Positions 17,508-26,257 are shown, counted from the stretch's first letter. The stretch: 64,000 nucleotides of DNA from Silicimonas sp963779765 (GCA_963779765.1 CAVZZP010000002.1:310001-374000), one strand, 5' to 3'. The notes: generated from the letters alone by a model not told the origin. Numbers and translations: made by a program.

Positions 17508-20500
17508 ATGGCCTGATCGACGCGGCATTTTCCCGGACACGGGCCGTGATCGTCGCGCTCGTGCTGATCCTGACCGTCGGCGCCATCGCCTATGTCCAGA
17601 TCCCCAAGGAAGCCAATCCCGAAGTTCCGCTGCCGCTGGTCTACGTTTCCACCGGCATCGAGGGGATCAGCCCGGCCGATGCCGAGCGCCTTCTGCTGGA
17701 ACCGATGGAGGCCGAGTTCGGAGCGATCGAGGGGCTTCAGCAGATGACGTCCGAAGCGGCCGAGGGCTTCGCCTCCGTTCAACTGGAGTTCGCGGCAGGC
17801 GGCGATATCGACGCGGCGCTGGACGACGTTCGCGAGGCCGCGGACCGCGTGCAGTCGGACTTGCCCGACGACAGCCGCACCCTGACCGTGACCGAGATCA
17901 ACACCGCTCTCTTCCCGGTCGTGACGGCCGTTCTGTCCGGTCCCGTGCCCGAACGCACACTCAACGATCTTGCCGAGGACGTTCAGGCTCAGCTCGAGGC
18001 GCTGCCGGGCGTGCTGGAGGTAGAGATCGGTGGAGCGCGGGACGAATTCCTCGAAGTGCTGATCGATCCGACAGTGTTCCAGACTTACGAACTCAGCTTC
18101 GATGCTCTGATCGCACAGCTTCAGCGCAACAATCAGCTGATCGCCGCGGGGGCCATCGAGACGGGTGGCGGTCGGATCGTGCTGAAGGTACCGGGGCTGA
18201 TCCAGGATCTGGAAGATGTTCTGGCGATGCCTGTGAAGGTCGAAGGCGATACTGTCGTCACCTTCGGCGACGTGGCCACGGTGCGCCGGACCTTCGAGGA
18301 CCCGACCGGTTTTGCCCGCATCGACGGCCAGCCTGCGCTTGCGCTGGAAGTGACGAAGCGGTCCGGCGCGAACATCATCGAGACAGTAGCCGAAGTTCGC
18401 ACGCAGGTGGCACGCCTGCAGGAAGACTGGCCTGACAGCCTGAGTGTGACGTGGCTGCAGGACCAGAGCGAGACGGTGGAAACGCTACTTTCGGATCTCG
18501 AGTTCAATGTGGTGGCCGCAGTGCTGCTTGTGATGCTGGTGGTGGTCTTCGCCCTTGGCCTGCGGCCTGCATTGCTGGTCGGGCTCGCCATTCCCGGCGC
18601 TTTCCTTGCGGGCGTCACGGCGATCTGGGCCTTGGGATACACGATGAACATCGTCGTGCTGTTCGCGCTGATCCTCGTCGTGGGGATGCTGGTCGACGGC
18701 GCCATCGTCACGGTCGAACTCGCCGACCGGTACCTGGGCGAAGGCCGCGACGGCCCGGACGCTTATGCAGCCGCGGCCAAACGCATGGCCTGGCCGATCA
18801 TCGCGTCGACCGCAACGACGCTCAGCGTGTTCTTTCCGCTGCTGTTCTGGCCGGGAATGGTCGGGCAGTTCATGAAGTTCCTGCCGATGACCGTGCTGCT
18901 GACACTCGGCGCATCGCTGTTCATGGCCCTGATCTTCATCCCCGTCGTTGGCGGCGCAATCGGTCGGCGGCAACCTCAAAGCGCTGCGGCCAAGGCGTCC
19001 CTCCATGCGGCAGAGCGCGGCGATCCGCGGCGTGCGCCGGGGTTAACCGGAGCCTATGTGCGCCTGCTGGACTGGTCAGTAATGCGGCCCGCCACGGTGC
19101 TGGTGCTGGCGCTTGCCGGGCTGATCGGCGCCTTCGCCGCCTACGGCGAATTCGGGCGCGGCGTCACGTTCTTCCCGGAGGTGGAGCCCGAGTTCATGCA
19201 GGTGCAGATCCGGGCGCGCGACAACCTCTCGATCTGGGAAAGGGACGACCTCGTGCGCGAGGTCGAAAGTCGGATCGACGGAATAGACGGGGTGGATACG
19301 GTCTATGCCCGCACCGTGATGACAGCCGGCCAGGGTGATGAGGATGTCATCGGCCAGATCCAGCTTGATCTCGCCGACTGGCAGACGCGGCCCGCGGCGG
19401 TGCTCATAGGCGATGTCATTCGCGATGCCACGGACGACATCGCGGGCATTGCGGTGCAGGTGCAAACCGAAAGCGGCGGGCCTTCGCAGGGCAAACCGGT
19501 GAACCTGCGCCTGACCACTGACGAACCCGCAGAGGCCGTCGAGGCAGTGCGCGCCCTGATGGCGGGGCTGGGTGGCTTCACGGACATCACCGACACGCGC
19601 CCTCTTCCCGGCGTCGAGGTCGCGATCGAGGTCGACCGCGCCGAAGCGGCGCGATTTGGAGCGGACGTCAGCCTGCTGGGACAAGCGGTGCGGCTGCTGA
19701 CACAAGGCATCACGGTGACGGACTACCGGCCCGAGGATACCGATGGAGAGCTGGACATCCGCGTCAGGTTCCCTGCGGGAGACCGAACCCTGGCCGAACT
19801 TTCGACCCTGCGCGTCCCGACGTCGGCTGGCCTTGTGCCGATCGCGAACTTCGTCACTTTCGAGCCATCCGAGCGGGTTGGCGTCATCCGCCGAGTGGAC
19901 GAGGCCCGCGCCACCACTATCGAGGCCAACGTCGCCGACGGCGCTCTCGTAACAGAGCGCATAGCTGCGCTGGAAAACGCTCTGGCCCGGGCGGATTTGC
20001 CGGATGGCACGGAATGGACCTTTGCGGGCGAGGCTGAGGATCAGCAGGAAGCGATGCGCTTTCTCATCAGCGCCTTCGGGGCGGCAATCGGGCTGATGTT
20101 CATGATCCTCGTTCTGCAGTTCAACAACTTCTTTCAGGCCGGAGTCGTGATGAGCGCCATCGTGTTCTCGGTCGCGGGAGTGCTGATCGGGCTTCTGGTG
20201 ACCGGCCGGCCCTTCGGCATCGTCATGGGCGGCGTAGGCGTGATCGCTTTGGCGGGGATCGTGGTGAACAACAACATCGTGCTGATCGACACCTACAATG
20301 CGCTTCGGGGCGAAGGACTTTCGCCGCGGCTTGCGGCATTACGCACCGGAGCGCAAAGGTTGCGGCCCGTAGTGCTGACGTCTGTGACGACGGCGCTGGG
20401 GTTGATGCCCATGGTGATCGGTCTCAGCATCGACTTCTTCGGCCGCGAGATCGTCTATGGCGCCCCTTCGACGCAATACTGGACCGAGCTCTCCTCGGCC

Positions 20501-20620
20501 ATCGCGGGCGGTCTGCTGGTGGCGACGGCTCTGACGCTTCTGGTGACGCCGGCAGCCCTCATGTTGAGTGAAGGGCGCGAGGTGCGGCGACAGGCGACCG
20601 ACCTCGCCGACCTGCGCTGA
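17504..20620 (+). CDS. RND efflux pump, inner-membrane permease
   Basis: This is a 1038-residue RND transporter with 12 membrane helices and two large periplasmic loops, at the usual length. The proton-relay helix reads VVGMLVDGAIVTVELADR: it keeps the first Asp of the AcrB D-D pair but has Gly in place of the second. In the other half the AcrB Lys position lies in GIVVNNNIVLIDTYN, without Lys. Both changes occur in other RND branches, so the pump is probably still proton-driven, but it is not a close AcrB relative. The GTG start overlaps the adaptor stop (GTGA). Confidence 0.9.
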   Translation: MNGLIDAAFSRTRAVIVALVLILTVGAIAYVQIPKEANPEVPLPLVYVSTGIEGISPADAERLLLEPMEAEFGAIEGLQQMTSEAAEGFASVQLEFAAGGDIDAALDDVREAADRVQSDLPDDSRTLTVTEINTALFPVVTAVLSGPVPERTLNDLAEDVQAQLEALPGVLEVEIGGARDEFLEVLIDPTVFQTYELSFDALIAQLQRNNQLIAAGAIETGGGRIVLKVPGLIQDLEDVLAMPVKVEGDTVVTFGDVATVRRTFEDPTGFARIDGQPALALEVTKRSGANIIETVAEVRTQVARLQEDWPDSLSVTWLQDQSETVETLLSDLEFNVVAAVLLVMLVVVFALGLRPALLVGLAIPGAFLAGVTAIWALGYTMNIVVLFALILVVGMLVDGAIVTVELADRYLGEGRDGPDAYAAAAKRMAWPIIASTATTLSVFFPLLFWPGMVGQFMKFLPMTVLLTLGASLFMALIFIPVVGGAIGRRQPQSAAAKASLHAAERGDPRRAPGLTGAYVRLLDWSVMRPATVLVLALAGLIGAFAAYGEFGRGVTFFPEVEPEFMQVQIRARDNLSIWERDDLVREVESRIDGIDGVDTVYARTVMTAGQGDEDVIGQIQLDLADWQTRPAAVLIGDVIRDATDDIAGIAVQVQTESGGPSQGKPVNLRLTTDEPAEAVEAVRALMAGLGGFTDITDTRPLPGVEVAIEVDRAEAARFGADVSLLGQAVRLLTQGITVTDYRPEDTDGELDIRVRFPAGDRTLAELSTLRVPTSAGLVPIANFVTFEPSERVGVIRRVDEARATTIEANVADGALVTERIAALENALARADLPDGTEWTFAGEAEDQQEAMRFLISAFGAAIGLMFMILVLQFNNFFQAGVVMSAIVFSVAGVLIGLLVTGRPFGIVMGGVGVIALAGIVVNNNIVLIDTYNALRGEGLSPRLAALRTGAQRLRPVVLTSVTTALGLMPMVIGLSIDFFGREIVYGAPSTQYWTELSSAIAGGLLVATALTLLVTPAALMLSEGREVRRQATDLADLR

Positions 20621-20749
20621 CCGATCTCACGGCATGGCCTGCTTGCACGTGGAAAAGCTGACCTGACAAAGGCCGAGCACTGGCCGCCTTGATCTTGCGG
20701 ACGCCCACGGCGCCATCTGATCAGCCGACCCGATACCGCTGTAACAACG

Positions 20750-20774
20750 GGAACATGACGCGCGGGTCGCTGTT
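20750..20774 (+). promoter_or_regulatory. EcfG-type promoter ahead of the EF-hand gene
   Basis: GGAAC at 20750-20754 and TGTT at 20771-20774 are separated by exactly 16 bases. This matches the alphaproteobacterial general-stress sigma (EcfG/RpoE2) consensus GGAAC-N16/17-cGTT. The EF-hand gene starts 97 bases downstream. It is one of seven such sites in 10 kb. Confidence 0.7.
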
Positions 20775-20870
20775 CTGGGACGATGTCGGAAATCGCTTCC
20801 GACATCCACCAACCGCCTCTGGGCGCGCTGCGCACCAGAGGTGTTCCACCCCAGAAAGGAGGATTAGCAG

Positions 20871-21410
20871 ATGAAGATGATTTCCAAGTACATGACGGCC
20901 GCGTCCGTTCTGGTCATTGCGCTCGGCGTTACACCTGCGATGGCCGATTGTCATGGCGACTGGGACACGAACAGCGACGCGATGCTGGATCAGACGGAAT
21001 TCGGAACTGCCAACGATCAGGGCGGCTGGTTCGGAAACGCCGACACCGATACCAGCGGCTCGCTGTCTTCGGACGAGGTCGGCACCGGCCTCTACGGCGC
21101 CTACGACCGTGACGACAGCGGCACGTTCTCGGAAGACGAGCAGCAGGCGGGCTTTTCCGTCAGCGACGACTACACGGCCTGGGACGCCGATCAGAGCGGC
21201 GACCTCACTCAGGATGAGTTCTCGACCGGACTGAGCGAGAGCGGAATGTTCGACGAGTGGGATGCGGACGCAAGTGGCGACCTCTCCCAGGAGGAATTCA
21301 ACCAGGCCGTCTACAGCCGCTATGATGCCGACCAGAGCAGCAACCTCGAAGAAACCGAGGTATCCGCCTACTGCGACGACTTCGGCGAAGAGGGCTTCTG
21401 GGACTTCTGA
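20871..21410 (+). CDS. Exported EF-hand calcium-binding protein
   Basis: This is a 179-residue acidic protein with a signal peptide (hydrophobic SVLVIALGV, cleavage near AMA-D). Six calcium-loop motifs follow at roughly 25-30 residue spacing: DTNSDAMLDQTE, DTDTSGSLSSDE, DRDDSGTFSEDE, DADQSGDLTQDE, DADASGDLSQEE and DADQSSNLEETE. The four central loops have the canonical D-x-D-x-S-G pattern. The first and last lack the Gly and may bind weakly. AAAGGAGGA provides a strong ribosome site. It has its own EcfG-type promoter, so it is probably made in general stress as a periplasmic or secreted calcium protein. No enzyme domain is present. Confidence 0.8.
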   Translation: MKMISKYMTAASVLVIALGVTPAMADCHGDWDTNSDAMLDQTEFGTANDQGGWFGNADTDTSGSLSSDEVGTGLYGAYDRDDSGTFSEDEQQAGFSVSDDYTAWDADQSGDLTQDEFSTGLSESGMFDEWDADASGDLSQEEFNQAVYSRYDADQSSNLEETEVSAYCDDFGEEGFWDF

Positions 21411-21465
21411 CGCCACATCGGGTTGCGCCTATCGGTCTTACCGGCGCAGCCCGTCTTTCACTTGA

Positions 21466-22104
21466 ATGCTTCTGTATAACCAGGAGGCTACCATAGGCAC
21501 GGACGATCATAATCTCGACGGCATCCTTGAAGAGTTGCGCCGCGAAACAGACAAGCACGACGGGTCTGTCTCGGTCGGCGATCTTGTCGATGCGCTGGAT
21601 GAGCAAGGCTATGGCGCCGCCCTGGCGATCCTGCCGCTGATCGAATTGACGCCGATCGGCGGTATCCCCGGCGTCCCGACACTCCTCGCGCTCATCTTGG
21701 CGACGCTGTGCATTCGTCTCCTGCTGGGGTACGAGCATTTCTGGGTGCCGGATTTCATCAGGCGCAGGACACTCACGAAGAGCCGCGTCGAGAAATCGGT
21801 GGGCTATCTGAAGCCTCTGGCGCTCAGGATCGACAAGAGGCTTCACGAGCGCCTGACGCCGTTCGCTGGCAAGAACGCGCAGCGAGCCGCGGCCGTCGTG
21901 ATCCTGATCCTCTTGCTGAGCGTTCCGCCGCTCGAGTTCATCCCCTTCGCCACCTCCGGCCCGATGATCGTCATTGCCATCTTCGGCCTCGGTATCCTGT
22001 TCCGTGACGGGCTGCTGATGCTTCTGGGCTTCGTCGGGGCAGTCCTGGCCCTGGGAGCCGCCCTCGCCTTCCTCGTTTCCAATGGTGGCGGCTCCGGCTC
22101 TTGA
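21466..22104 (+). CDS. ExoD-family exopolysaccharide synthesis protein
   Basis: This is about 205-212 residues of an ExoD-domain membrane protein. The family stretch LPLIELTPIGGIPGVPTLLALILA precedes a loop, and three further hydrophobic segments follow. ExoD was first tied to exopolysaccharide production and alkali tolerance in rhizobia; its biochemistry is unclear. The start is odd. The best ribosome site, AGGAGG at 21482-21487, is followed five bases later by ATA (21493) rather than ATG, while the only in-frame ATG (21466) lies upstream of that site. Either ATA is used or an ATG has been lost. The gene is 55 bases after the EF-hand gene and may share its stress promoter. Confidence 0.8.
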   Translation: MLLYNQEATIGTDDHNLDGILEELRRETDKHDGSVSVGDLVDALDEQGYGAALAILPLIELTPIGGIPGVPTLLALILATLCIRLLLGYEHFWVPDFIRRRTLTKSRVEKSVGYLKPLALRIDKRLHERLTPFAGKNAQRAAAVVILILLLSVPPLEFIPFATSGPMIVIAIFGLGILFRDGLLMLLGFVGAVLALGAALAFLVSNGGGSGS

Positions 22105-22118
22105 TGCTCGCTGGCGCC

Positions 22119-22757
22119 TCAGCGCGTGTTCAACTGGACGACGACGCAGGTCCCATCCGACTTGCCCTTGTCCCACGTCACCGTCCCGGCAAGCGCTTCG
22201 GCGAGGGAACTCACGAGGGAGGAGCCAAGCTTCTTGGACCTGTGCGCATCCGGCCTTGGCTCCGTAGCGTCCTGAGACATTCCTACCCCGTCATCCTCGA
22301 TCGAAAGCCTGACGGTCGAGTCCGTCGGCCTCGAGAGTTGGACGTGGATCCTTCCGCGCCGCCCGTCTGGGAAGGCGTGCTTGAATGCGTTCAGCACGCA
22401 TTCGTGCACGATAAGACAGACGACGGTCTCGTCCGAGGTGGGCAACGCCAGCCCGTCGTCCGCCTCGAGCACGACTTCCACGTGTCCATTGCCGAGGATC
22501 TGCCAACGGCGTGACATCGCATTCAGACGTGACACGATTGGTGCGCGGTGGCCGTCGGAGGCTTGCCGATCCAGGTGGGCGAAGATTTCCACGATCTCGG
22601 CGAAATAGGCGAGGTTCTCGCGGACCTGCCGGTTTTGGGATTGTCGCGATCGCTTGCGAGCGAGGCTCGTGAGGATTTGCAGCGTGTTCCGGTGTCTGTG
22701 CTGCGCCTCCCGAAGACGCAAAACCGTCACATCATCTGCGCATCGACCGTCAGTCAT
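22119..22757 (-). CDS. Short sensor histidine kinase, HisKA_2/HWE class
   Basis: This is a 212-residue cytoplasmic kinase with no membrane segment or sensory domain. The phospho-acceptor region reads LREAQHRHRNTLQILTSL, with the His in the class-specific H-R-x-x-N context. The ATP lid has the N-box VHECVLNAFKHAFPDG and G-box EDDGVGM. Such short kinases usually form part of phosphorelays with separate input proteins. In alphaproteobacteria this class often feeds the PhyR-NepR-EcfG general stress switch, and nepR-ecfG lie 8 kb away. That link is inferred. There is no partner regulator next to it; it converges on exoD with a 14-base gap. Confidence 0.75.
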   Translation of the reverse strand: MTDGRCADDVTVLRLREAQHRHRNTLQILTSLARKRSRQSQNRQVRENLAYFAEIVEIFAHLDRQASDGHRAPIVSRLNAMSRRWQILGNGHVEVVLEADDGLALPTSDETVVCLIVHECVLNAFKHAFPDGRRGRIHVQLSRPTDSTVRLSIEDDGVGMSQDATEPRPDAHRSKKLGSSLVSSLAEALAGTVTWDKGKSDGTCVVVQLNTR

Positions 22758-22879
22758 TCCAGTGCCCTTTGCTTGGAGACGCCGATGAACAAGGTCCTGC
22801 TGCGTCGGCTCGGTCGCGGCCTCAATTCTCCGGCCGCGACCACATCTGTTTCAGGCTTCGCCTATACCCGCAGTCCCGA

Positions 22880-23800
22880 TCACCGCGACTTGCTGGCGCC
22901 GTCGGACGAGGACGATGCCTGACTGGAGGTCGTCTCGTCGCTCGACGACTTCACACGCAGATTGTTCTGGACGTGACTGACGCCGCTGACCGACTCCGCG
23001 CAGTCTTCTGCCCGGCGCTTTTCCCATCGCGATTGAACCGTTCCGCTAAGGGTGACCTCTTGGTCACTCACCTCGACCGAAATGTCGGAGGCGTCGAGGG
23101 AGTCGTCGTCGGTGATCCGGTCGTTGACGTCCTCCTTGATCCGGTCGTCGGACCTCTTGTAGTCCTTCGGACCCCGGCCCCGGTGGTTCTGGCGTTCTCC
23201 GGACGTGGACTGACCGCCGCTTCCATACGGCATGCCCGATCCGCCGGACTGGGACATGGACCCCCGTTGGCCGCCGCCCATGCCTCCGCCAGCGAAGTCG
23301 GACGCGTATCCACCCCCGCCATAAGCGCCGCCTGCGCCGCTTCCGTAGCCGCGGGAGCTCGGGTCTCCGCCTTGCATGCGGCTTCCACCGCCGCCGGAGT
23401 AGCCCCAGTTACCGTCGTCATGGCGCTGATCCTGCCGACGGCTCTCCTCATAGCCTCCGGATTGACCCGGCGAACCGACGCGTCCCGAATAGTCACGGCC
23501 ATAACCCCGGTTGGAACCGCCAGATTGCTCGCGGCCGCCATACTGACCATACCCGCCCTGATCCTGGCCCTCATACTGACCGTAGCCGCCACGTTGCTGG
23601 CCGTCGTCGGACCGGCCGTAACCGCCGGACGACCCCTGTTGCCGGTCGTCGTCCCACATGCCTTGTCCGCTCATGGAGCCGGAGCCATACTGTTCGCCGG
23701 ACCGGTCGCGTTCGGATCCGCGCATCTGCCGGCGACGATCGTCATCCCGATCCCAGTTTTCTCGGCCGTTGTCATGCGACTCGCGTGATTGATGTCTCAT
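22880..23800 (-). CDS. BON-domain protein with long Gly/Tyr/Gln-rich region
   Basis: This is a 306-residue protein. Residues of about 1-205 are low-complexity and hydrophilic, with many G-Y-G, G-Q-Y and S-G-G units (for example GGYGQYEGQDQ) and scattered Arg and Asp. Residues 205-290 form a BON domain (DDRIKEDVNDRITDD, then ISVEVSDQEVTLSGTV, then SGVSHVQNNLRV). BON domains bind membranes or act in envelope stress (OsmY family). No signal peptide is seen. A paralogue with a shorter N-terminal region is at 29050-29577. The ATG has GAGGAGG ahead and an EcfG-type promoter 32-56 bases upstream, so it is a stress gene. The disordered region may drive assembly or hydration protection. Confidence 0.75.
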   Translation of the reverse strand: MRHQSRESHDNGRENWDRDDDRRRQMRGSERDRSGEQYGSGSMSGQGMWDDDRQQGSSGGYGRSDDGQQRGGYGQYEGQDQGGYGQYGGREQSGGSNRGYGRDYSGRVGSPGQSGGYEESRRQDQRHDDGNWGYSGGGGSRMQGGDPSSRGYGSGAGGAYGGGGYASDFAGGGMGGGQRGSMSQSGGSGMPYGSGGQSTSGERQNHRGRGPKDYKRSDDRIKEDVNDRITDDDSLDASDISVEVSDQEVTLSGTVQSRWEKRRAEDCAESVSGVSHVQNNLRVKSSSDETTSSQASSSSDGASKSR

Positions 23801-23831
23801 CTTGTTGCCTCCTCTGGCGTTGTCCCCCGAG

Positions 23832-23856
23832 AACAGGAGGCGGGCTCCGATGTTCC
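23832..23856 (-). promoter_or_regulatory. EcfG-type promoter ahead of the long BON gene
   Basis: On the minus strand GGAAC (23856-23852) and TGTT (23835-23832) are 16 bases apart. The BON gene starts at 23800. A second GGAAC lies just upstream but has no matching -10 element at 16-17 bases. Confidence 0.7.
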
Positions 23857-24309
23857 TAACCGTTCCGTTGCTCCAATCCCGGTACGAAGGATGGGAAGCA
23901 AGGGCCGGCGCTGATGGTGAGAAGCCAATGACGAGCCAAGAAAACAGGGCTGGTGAGAGAATGGAATTGACAGAATTGACGAGGGGTTGAGGCTCGGTTT
24001 GGGCATCGCCAAGACAGTGGTCCGAACCGCCTATGCAAGTTTTCGCTTAGAGCCAGTGATCATGGTCACGCACCCTGCCCTGCCCCCCTGAGCAACGGTG
24101 GCAATTGGCCGAACAGCTTACGTCGGACATCGACGCTCCTGACGAGAAAATCCGCCCTGTCCAGTCGCTATTCCTCGAAACGGCGGCCGACACTCCTTTT
24201 CGAGCATCGCGCCAGTTTCTCGTGCGCTTCGGAAGCAGAGGGCGACTAGCCTGATTGCCTCGCCGTTCCTGCATACTGGTCGATCGCCCCCGCCATCTGG
24301 AGCATGAGT
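23857..24309. other. Interval without a supported gene
   Basis: Apart from the EcfG-type promoter at its left edge, I see no frame with a ribosome site and a plausible protein. The interval separates the BON gene from the redoxin gene, both on the minus strand. Confidence 0.4.
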
Positions 24310-24894
24310 TCATCCATCGAGACCGAGTTCGTCCCCGTAGGGATAGAAGTCCGACTTGTCGCCCTTGTCCCACTTCTTCCGCAAGGCGGGCTCGGTGATA
24401 TCCCAATCCGCGTAGGTCTGACGGGCCAGGTCGCGCAGGTCGGAGTGAAGTTCCGACATCGAAGGCCTGCCCCAGTAGTAATACCCGTTGTAGACCTTGT
24501 GGACCCGAAGGTCGCGTCCGAGCACGATGGTGTGCGGGATCATCACGTCATGCTGGGTGTCGGTGTACTCCCTGATGTCCAGTTTCTTCTGCACGACCCG
24601 GTCCTCGTCGTAGAGAAAGGGCCAGGGCGCCGCTGTCTGCTGGCGATAGTTGTTGGTCGTGTGCCAGTCGTCCGTCGTGATGGTCACGGCCTGGGTATAG
24701 CCGACCACCATCTGCGGATGAAAACGAACCAGCTCCAGCACGTGCTGCCGGTCCTTGGGACAGAAGAAGCCCCTCGTCAGGAACAGCACCATAAGCTGAT
24801 CGCCTTGCAGATCCGAAAGGCTGCGCTTCGTTTTGGTGTGATCGGGAAGGACGAAGTCCGGAAATGTCGTCCCGGGGGCGAATTGTTCCTGCAT
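24310..24894 (-). CDS. Redoxin/AhpC-TSA-family peroxiredoxin-like protein
   Basis: This is a 194-residue thioredoxin-fold protein. The peroxidatic motif region reads TRGFFCPKDRQH, a T-x3-x-C context of the AhpC/TSA-like DUF899/redoxin branch. It starts MQEQFAPGTTFPDFVLPDH, the usual opening of this family. It lacks a signal peptide, and a second conserved Cys is not evident, so it would act as a 1-Cys enzyme. It should reduce peroxides in the cytoplasm. GGAGG precedes the ATG and an EcfG-type promoter lies 32-56 bases upstream, divergent from another such promoter serving the next gene. A role in the stress regulon is therefore well supported. Confidence 0.75.
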   Translation of the reverse strand: MQEQFAPGTTFPDFVLPDHTKTKRSLSDLQGDQLMVLFLTRGFFCPKDRQHVLELVRFHPQMVVGYTQAVTITTDDWHTTNNYRQQTAAPWPFLYDEDRVVQKKLDIREYTDTQHDVMIPHTIVLGRDLRVHKVYNGYYYWGRPSMSELHSDLRDLARQTYADWDITEPALRKKWDKGDKSDFYPYGDELGLDG

Positions 24895-24925
24895 TGCAAA
24901 CCTCCGATGTAGCGGTGCTCGCAGA

Positions 24926-24950
24926 AACAGGGTCGGCTTTGCGATGTTCC
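24926..24950 (-). promoter_or_regulatory. EcfG-type promoter ahead of the redoxin gene
   Basis: Minus-strand GGAAC (24950-24946) and TGTT (24929-24926) have a 16-base spacer. The -10 element ends 32 bases before the redoxin start codon. It is back-to-back with the plus-strand site at 25015-25039. Confidence 0.7.
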
Positions 24951-25014
24951 CCGCCTTGGCCGCCGAACCCGAAACCGCTCAAGGCTATCGCTGCGCGCGC
25001 GGACAGACCCTTTG

Positions 25015-25039
25015 GGAACATCTCCGTGCCCCTGTTGTT
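25015..25039 (+). promoter_or_regulatory. EcfG-type promoter ahead of the glucose-dehydrogenase membrane-domain gene
   Basis: GGAAC (25015-25019), a 16-base spacer and TGTT (25036-25039) precede the ATG at 25075 by 36 bases. Confidence 0.7.
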
Positions 25040-25074
25040 CGAAGGCAAAGCACCAATTGCCAATGGAGCCGCAG

Positions 25075-25482
25075 ATGTCTCATGCAACCACGAATTCGCA
25101 CATCGAAACCCGTCGCGGCACGAGGTACACCGCTGGCTACATCTTCGCCGTCTTCCTGGCGGTCGTCCTTGCGATTTTCGGCATCCTCATCTTCGGCGGG
25201 GGCCTGTGGCTCATCTCCCTTGGAGGAAGCTGGTACTATGCGATAGCAGGCGTCGGACTTTGCCTGACGGCCTGGTATCTGGCGCAACCGTCCATCAACG
25301 CGCTTTGGATCTACCTCGTCACCTATGCGTTCACGGTTGTCTGGGCCTTCTGGGAGAAAGGCATGGACTGGTGGGCCCAGGTGCCGCGACTGGTGGCTCC
25401 GACCGTGATCCTTCTCCTCATCCTCGCAACCTTGCCGGTCCTGAGACGGGCTCGGCGGGCCCACACTGACCATTATCGATGA
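25075..25482 (+). CDS. Stand-alone membrane domain of PQQ glucose-dehydrogenase type
   Basis: This is a 135-residue protein with four or five membrane helices and no other domain. It matches the N-terminal membrane anchor of membrane-bound PQQ glucose and quinate dehydrogenases. GGLWLISLGGSWYYAIAG corresponds to the E. coli Gcd segment around GGSWYYPIAG, and FWEKGMDWWAQVPR to its WEVGFDFWALTPR. In Gcd these helices hold the ubiquinone site and are fused to the periplasmic propeller. Here the propeller is a separate gene 1.3 kb away on the other strand (26753-28972). The ATG at 25075 follows GGAG by six bases. An EcfG-type promoter precedes it. A separate anchor and quinone subunit for the quinoprotein is the natural inference. 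Confidence 0.72.
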   Translation: MSHATTNSHIETRRGTRYTAGYIFAVFLAVVLAIFGILIFGGGLWLISLGGSWYYAIAGVGLCLTAWYLAQPSINALWIYLVTYAFTVVWAFWEKGMDWWAQVPRLVAPTVILLLILATLPVLRRARRAHTDHYR

Positions 25483-25604
25483 CGCTGTATTCGGACGACC
25501 GCGTGCAGGGCCAGCAGTCCGACCTTGACCGGTGATAGGGTCAATGGCGTTGCACCTGAACAGGGGTGCCGGGGCGCCGTCCAACCATGTCCACAAAGCG
25601 CTCA

Positions 25605-25629
25605 GGAACATCGGAAGTACTCCGCTGTT
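25605..25629 (+). promoter_or_regulatory. EcfG-type promoter ahead of Cu/Zn superoxide dismutase
   Basis: GGAAC (25605-25609), a 16-base spacer and TGTT (25626-25629) lie 62 bases before the sodC start codon. They share the ACATCGGA context after GGAAC with other sites in this island. Confidence 0.7.
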
Positions 25630-25690
25630 CGACGTCAAGCATGTCCGCCGAAGCGTAGTCGGCGCTGCTGAACAATCAAGGAGGCAAACT

Positions 25691-26191
25691 ATGAGACTCG
25701 AGTTCCTGACCGTGCTTGCATCGGCGTTGCTGGCGACGGCTGCACATTCTGCGGACGCCACGGCGGACATTGTAGACCGCGAAGGCAACAACTTGGGTGC
25801 GGTGCGCGTACACGACACCGCCTCGGGCGTCGCGTTGGCGACACTGACGCTGTCAAATTTGCCCGAAGGGCAGTATGCGGTTCACCTGCACGAGAACGGC
25901 GACTGCGAGTCCGAGGACTTCAGTTCGGCCGGAGGCCACATCGCGGGAGATCGCCAACACGGCGTCTTGGTCGAGGGCGGGCCTCATCCGGGCGACATGC
26001 CGAACATCTCGGTCGCCGAAAATGGCATAGCCCAGGTCGAAGTCGTGCTGCCGTTCCTCGATGTAGAAAGTCAAATCCTTGACGAAGACGGGGCGGCCTT
26101 CGTCATCCACACCGGCATCGATGACTATGAAAGCCAGCCTTCGGGCAACGCGGGCGATCGGATGGCCTGCGGGGTGTTTTCGCAAAGATAG
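25691..26191 (+). CDS. sodC: Cu/Zn superoxide dismutase
   Basis: This is a 166-residue periplasmic superoxide dismutase. The signal peptide is MRLEFLTVLASALLATAAHSA-D. Copper and zinc ligands are visible in HLHENGDC, the following GGHIAGDRQHG and HTGIDDY. The C-terminal GDRMACGVF carries the Cys that pairs with the one in ENGDC. It removes superoxide outside the cytoplasm. The frame is open 159 bases upstream, but AAGGAGG before 25691 and the signal peptide fix the start. It has its own EcfG-type promoter and is followed by a hairpin at 26209-26235. Confidence 0.9.
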   Translation: MRLEFLTVLASALLATAAHSADATADIVDREGNNLGAVRVHDTASGVALATLTLSNLPEGQYAVHLHENGDCESEDFSSAGGHIAGDRQHGVLVEGGPHPGDMPNISVAENGIAQVEVVLPFLDVESQILDEDGAAFVIHTGIDDYESQPSGNAGDRMACGVFSQR

Positions 26192-26208
26192 AGTGCTGAC
26201 GAGTGTGC

Positions 26209-26235
26209 GGCGAACCGGTTTGACACCGGTTCGCC
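26209..26235. terminator. Bidirectional hairpin between sodC and the 64-residue gene
   Basis: GGCGAACCGG and its exact complement CCGGTTCGCC are separated by a 7-base loop. It lies between two convergent genes (stops at 26191 and 26258). There is no clear T-run on either side, so termination may be partly Rho-assisted. Confidence 0.6.
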
Positions 26236-26257
26236 GGGTTAGCTCGGTCACGCAGTT

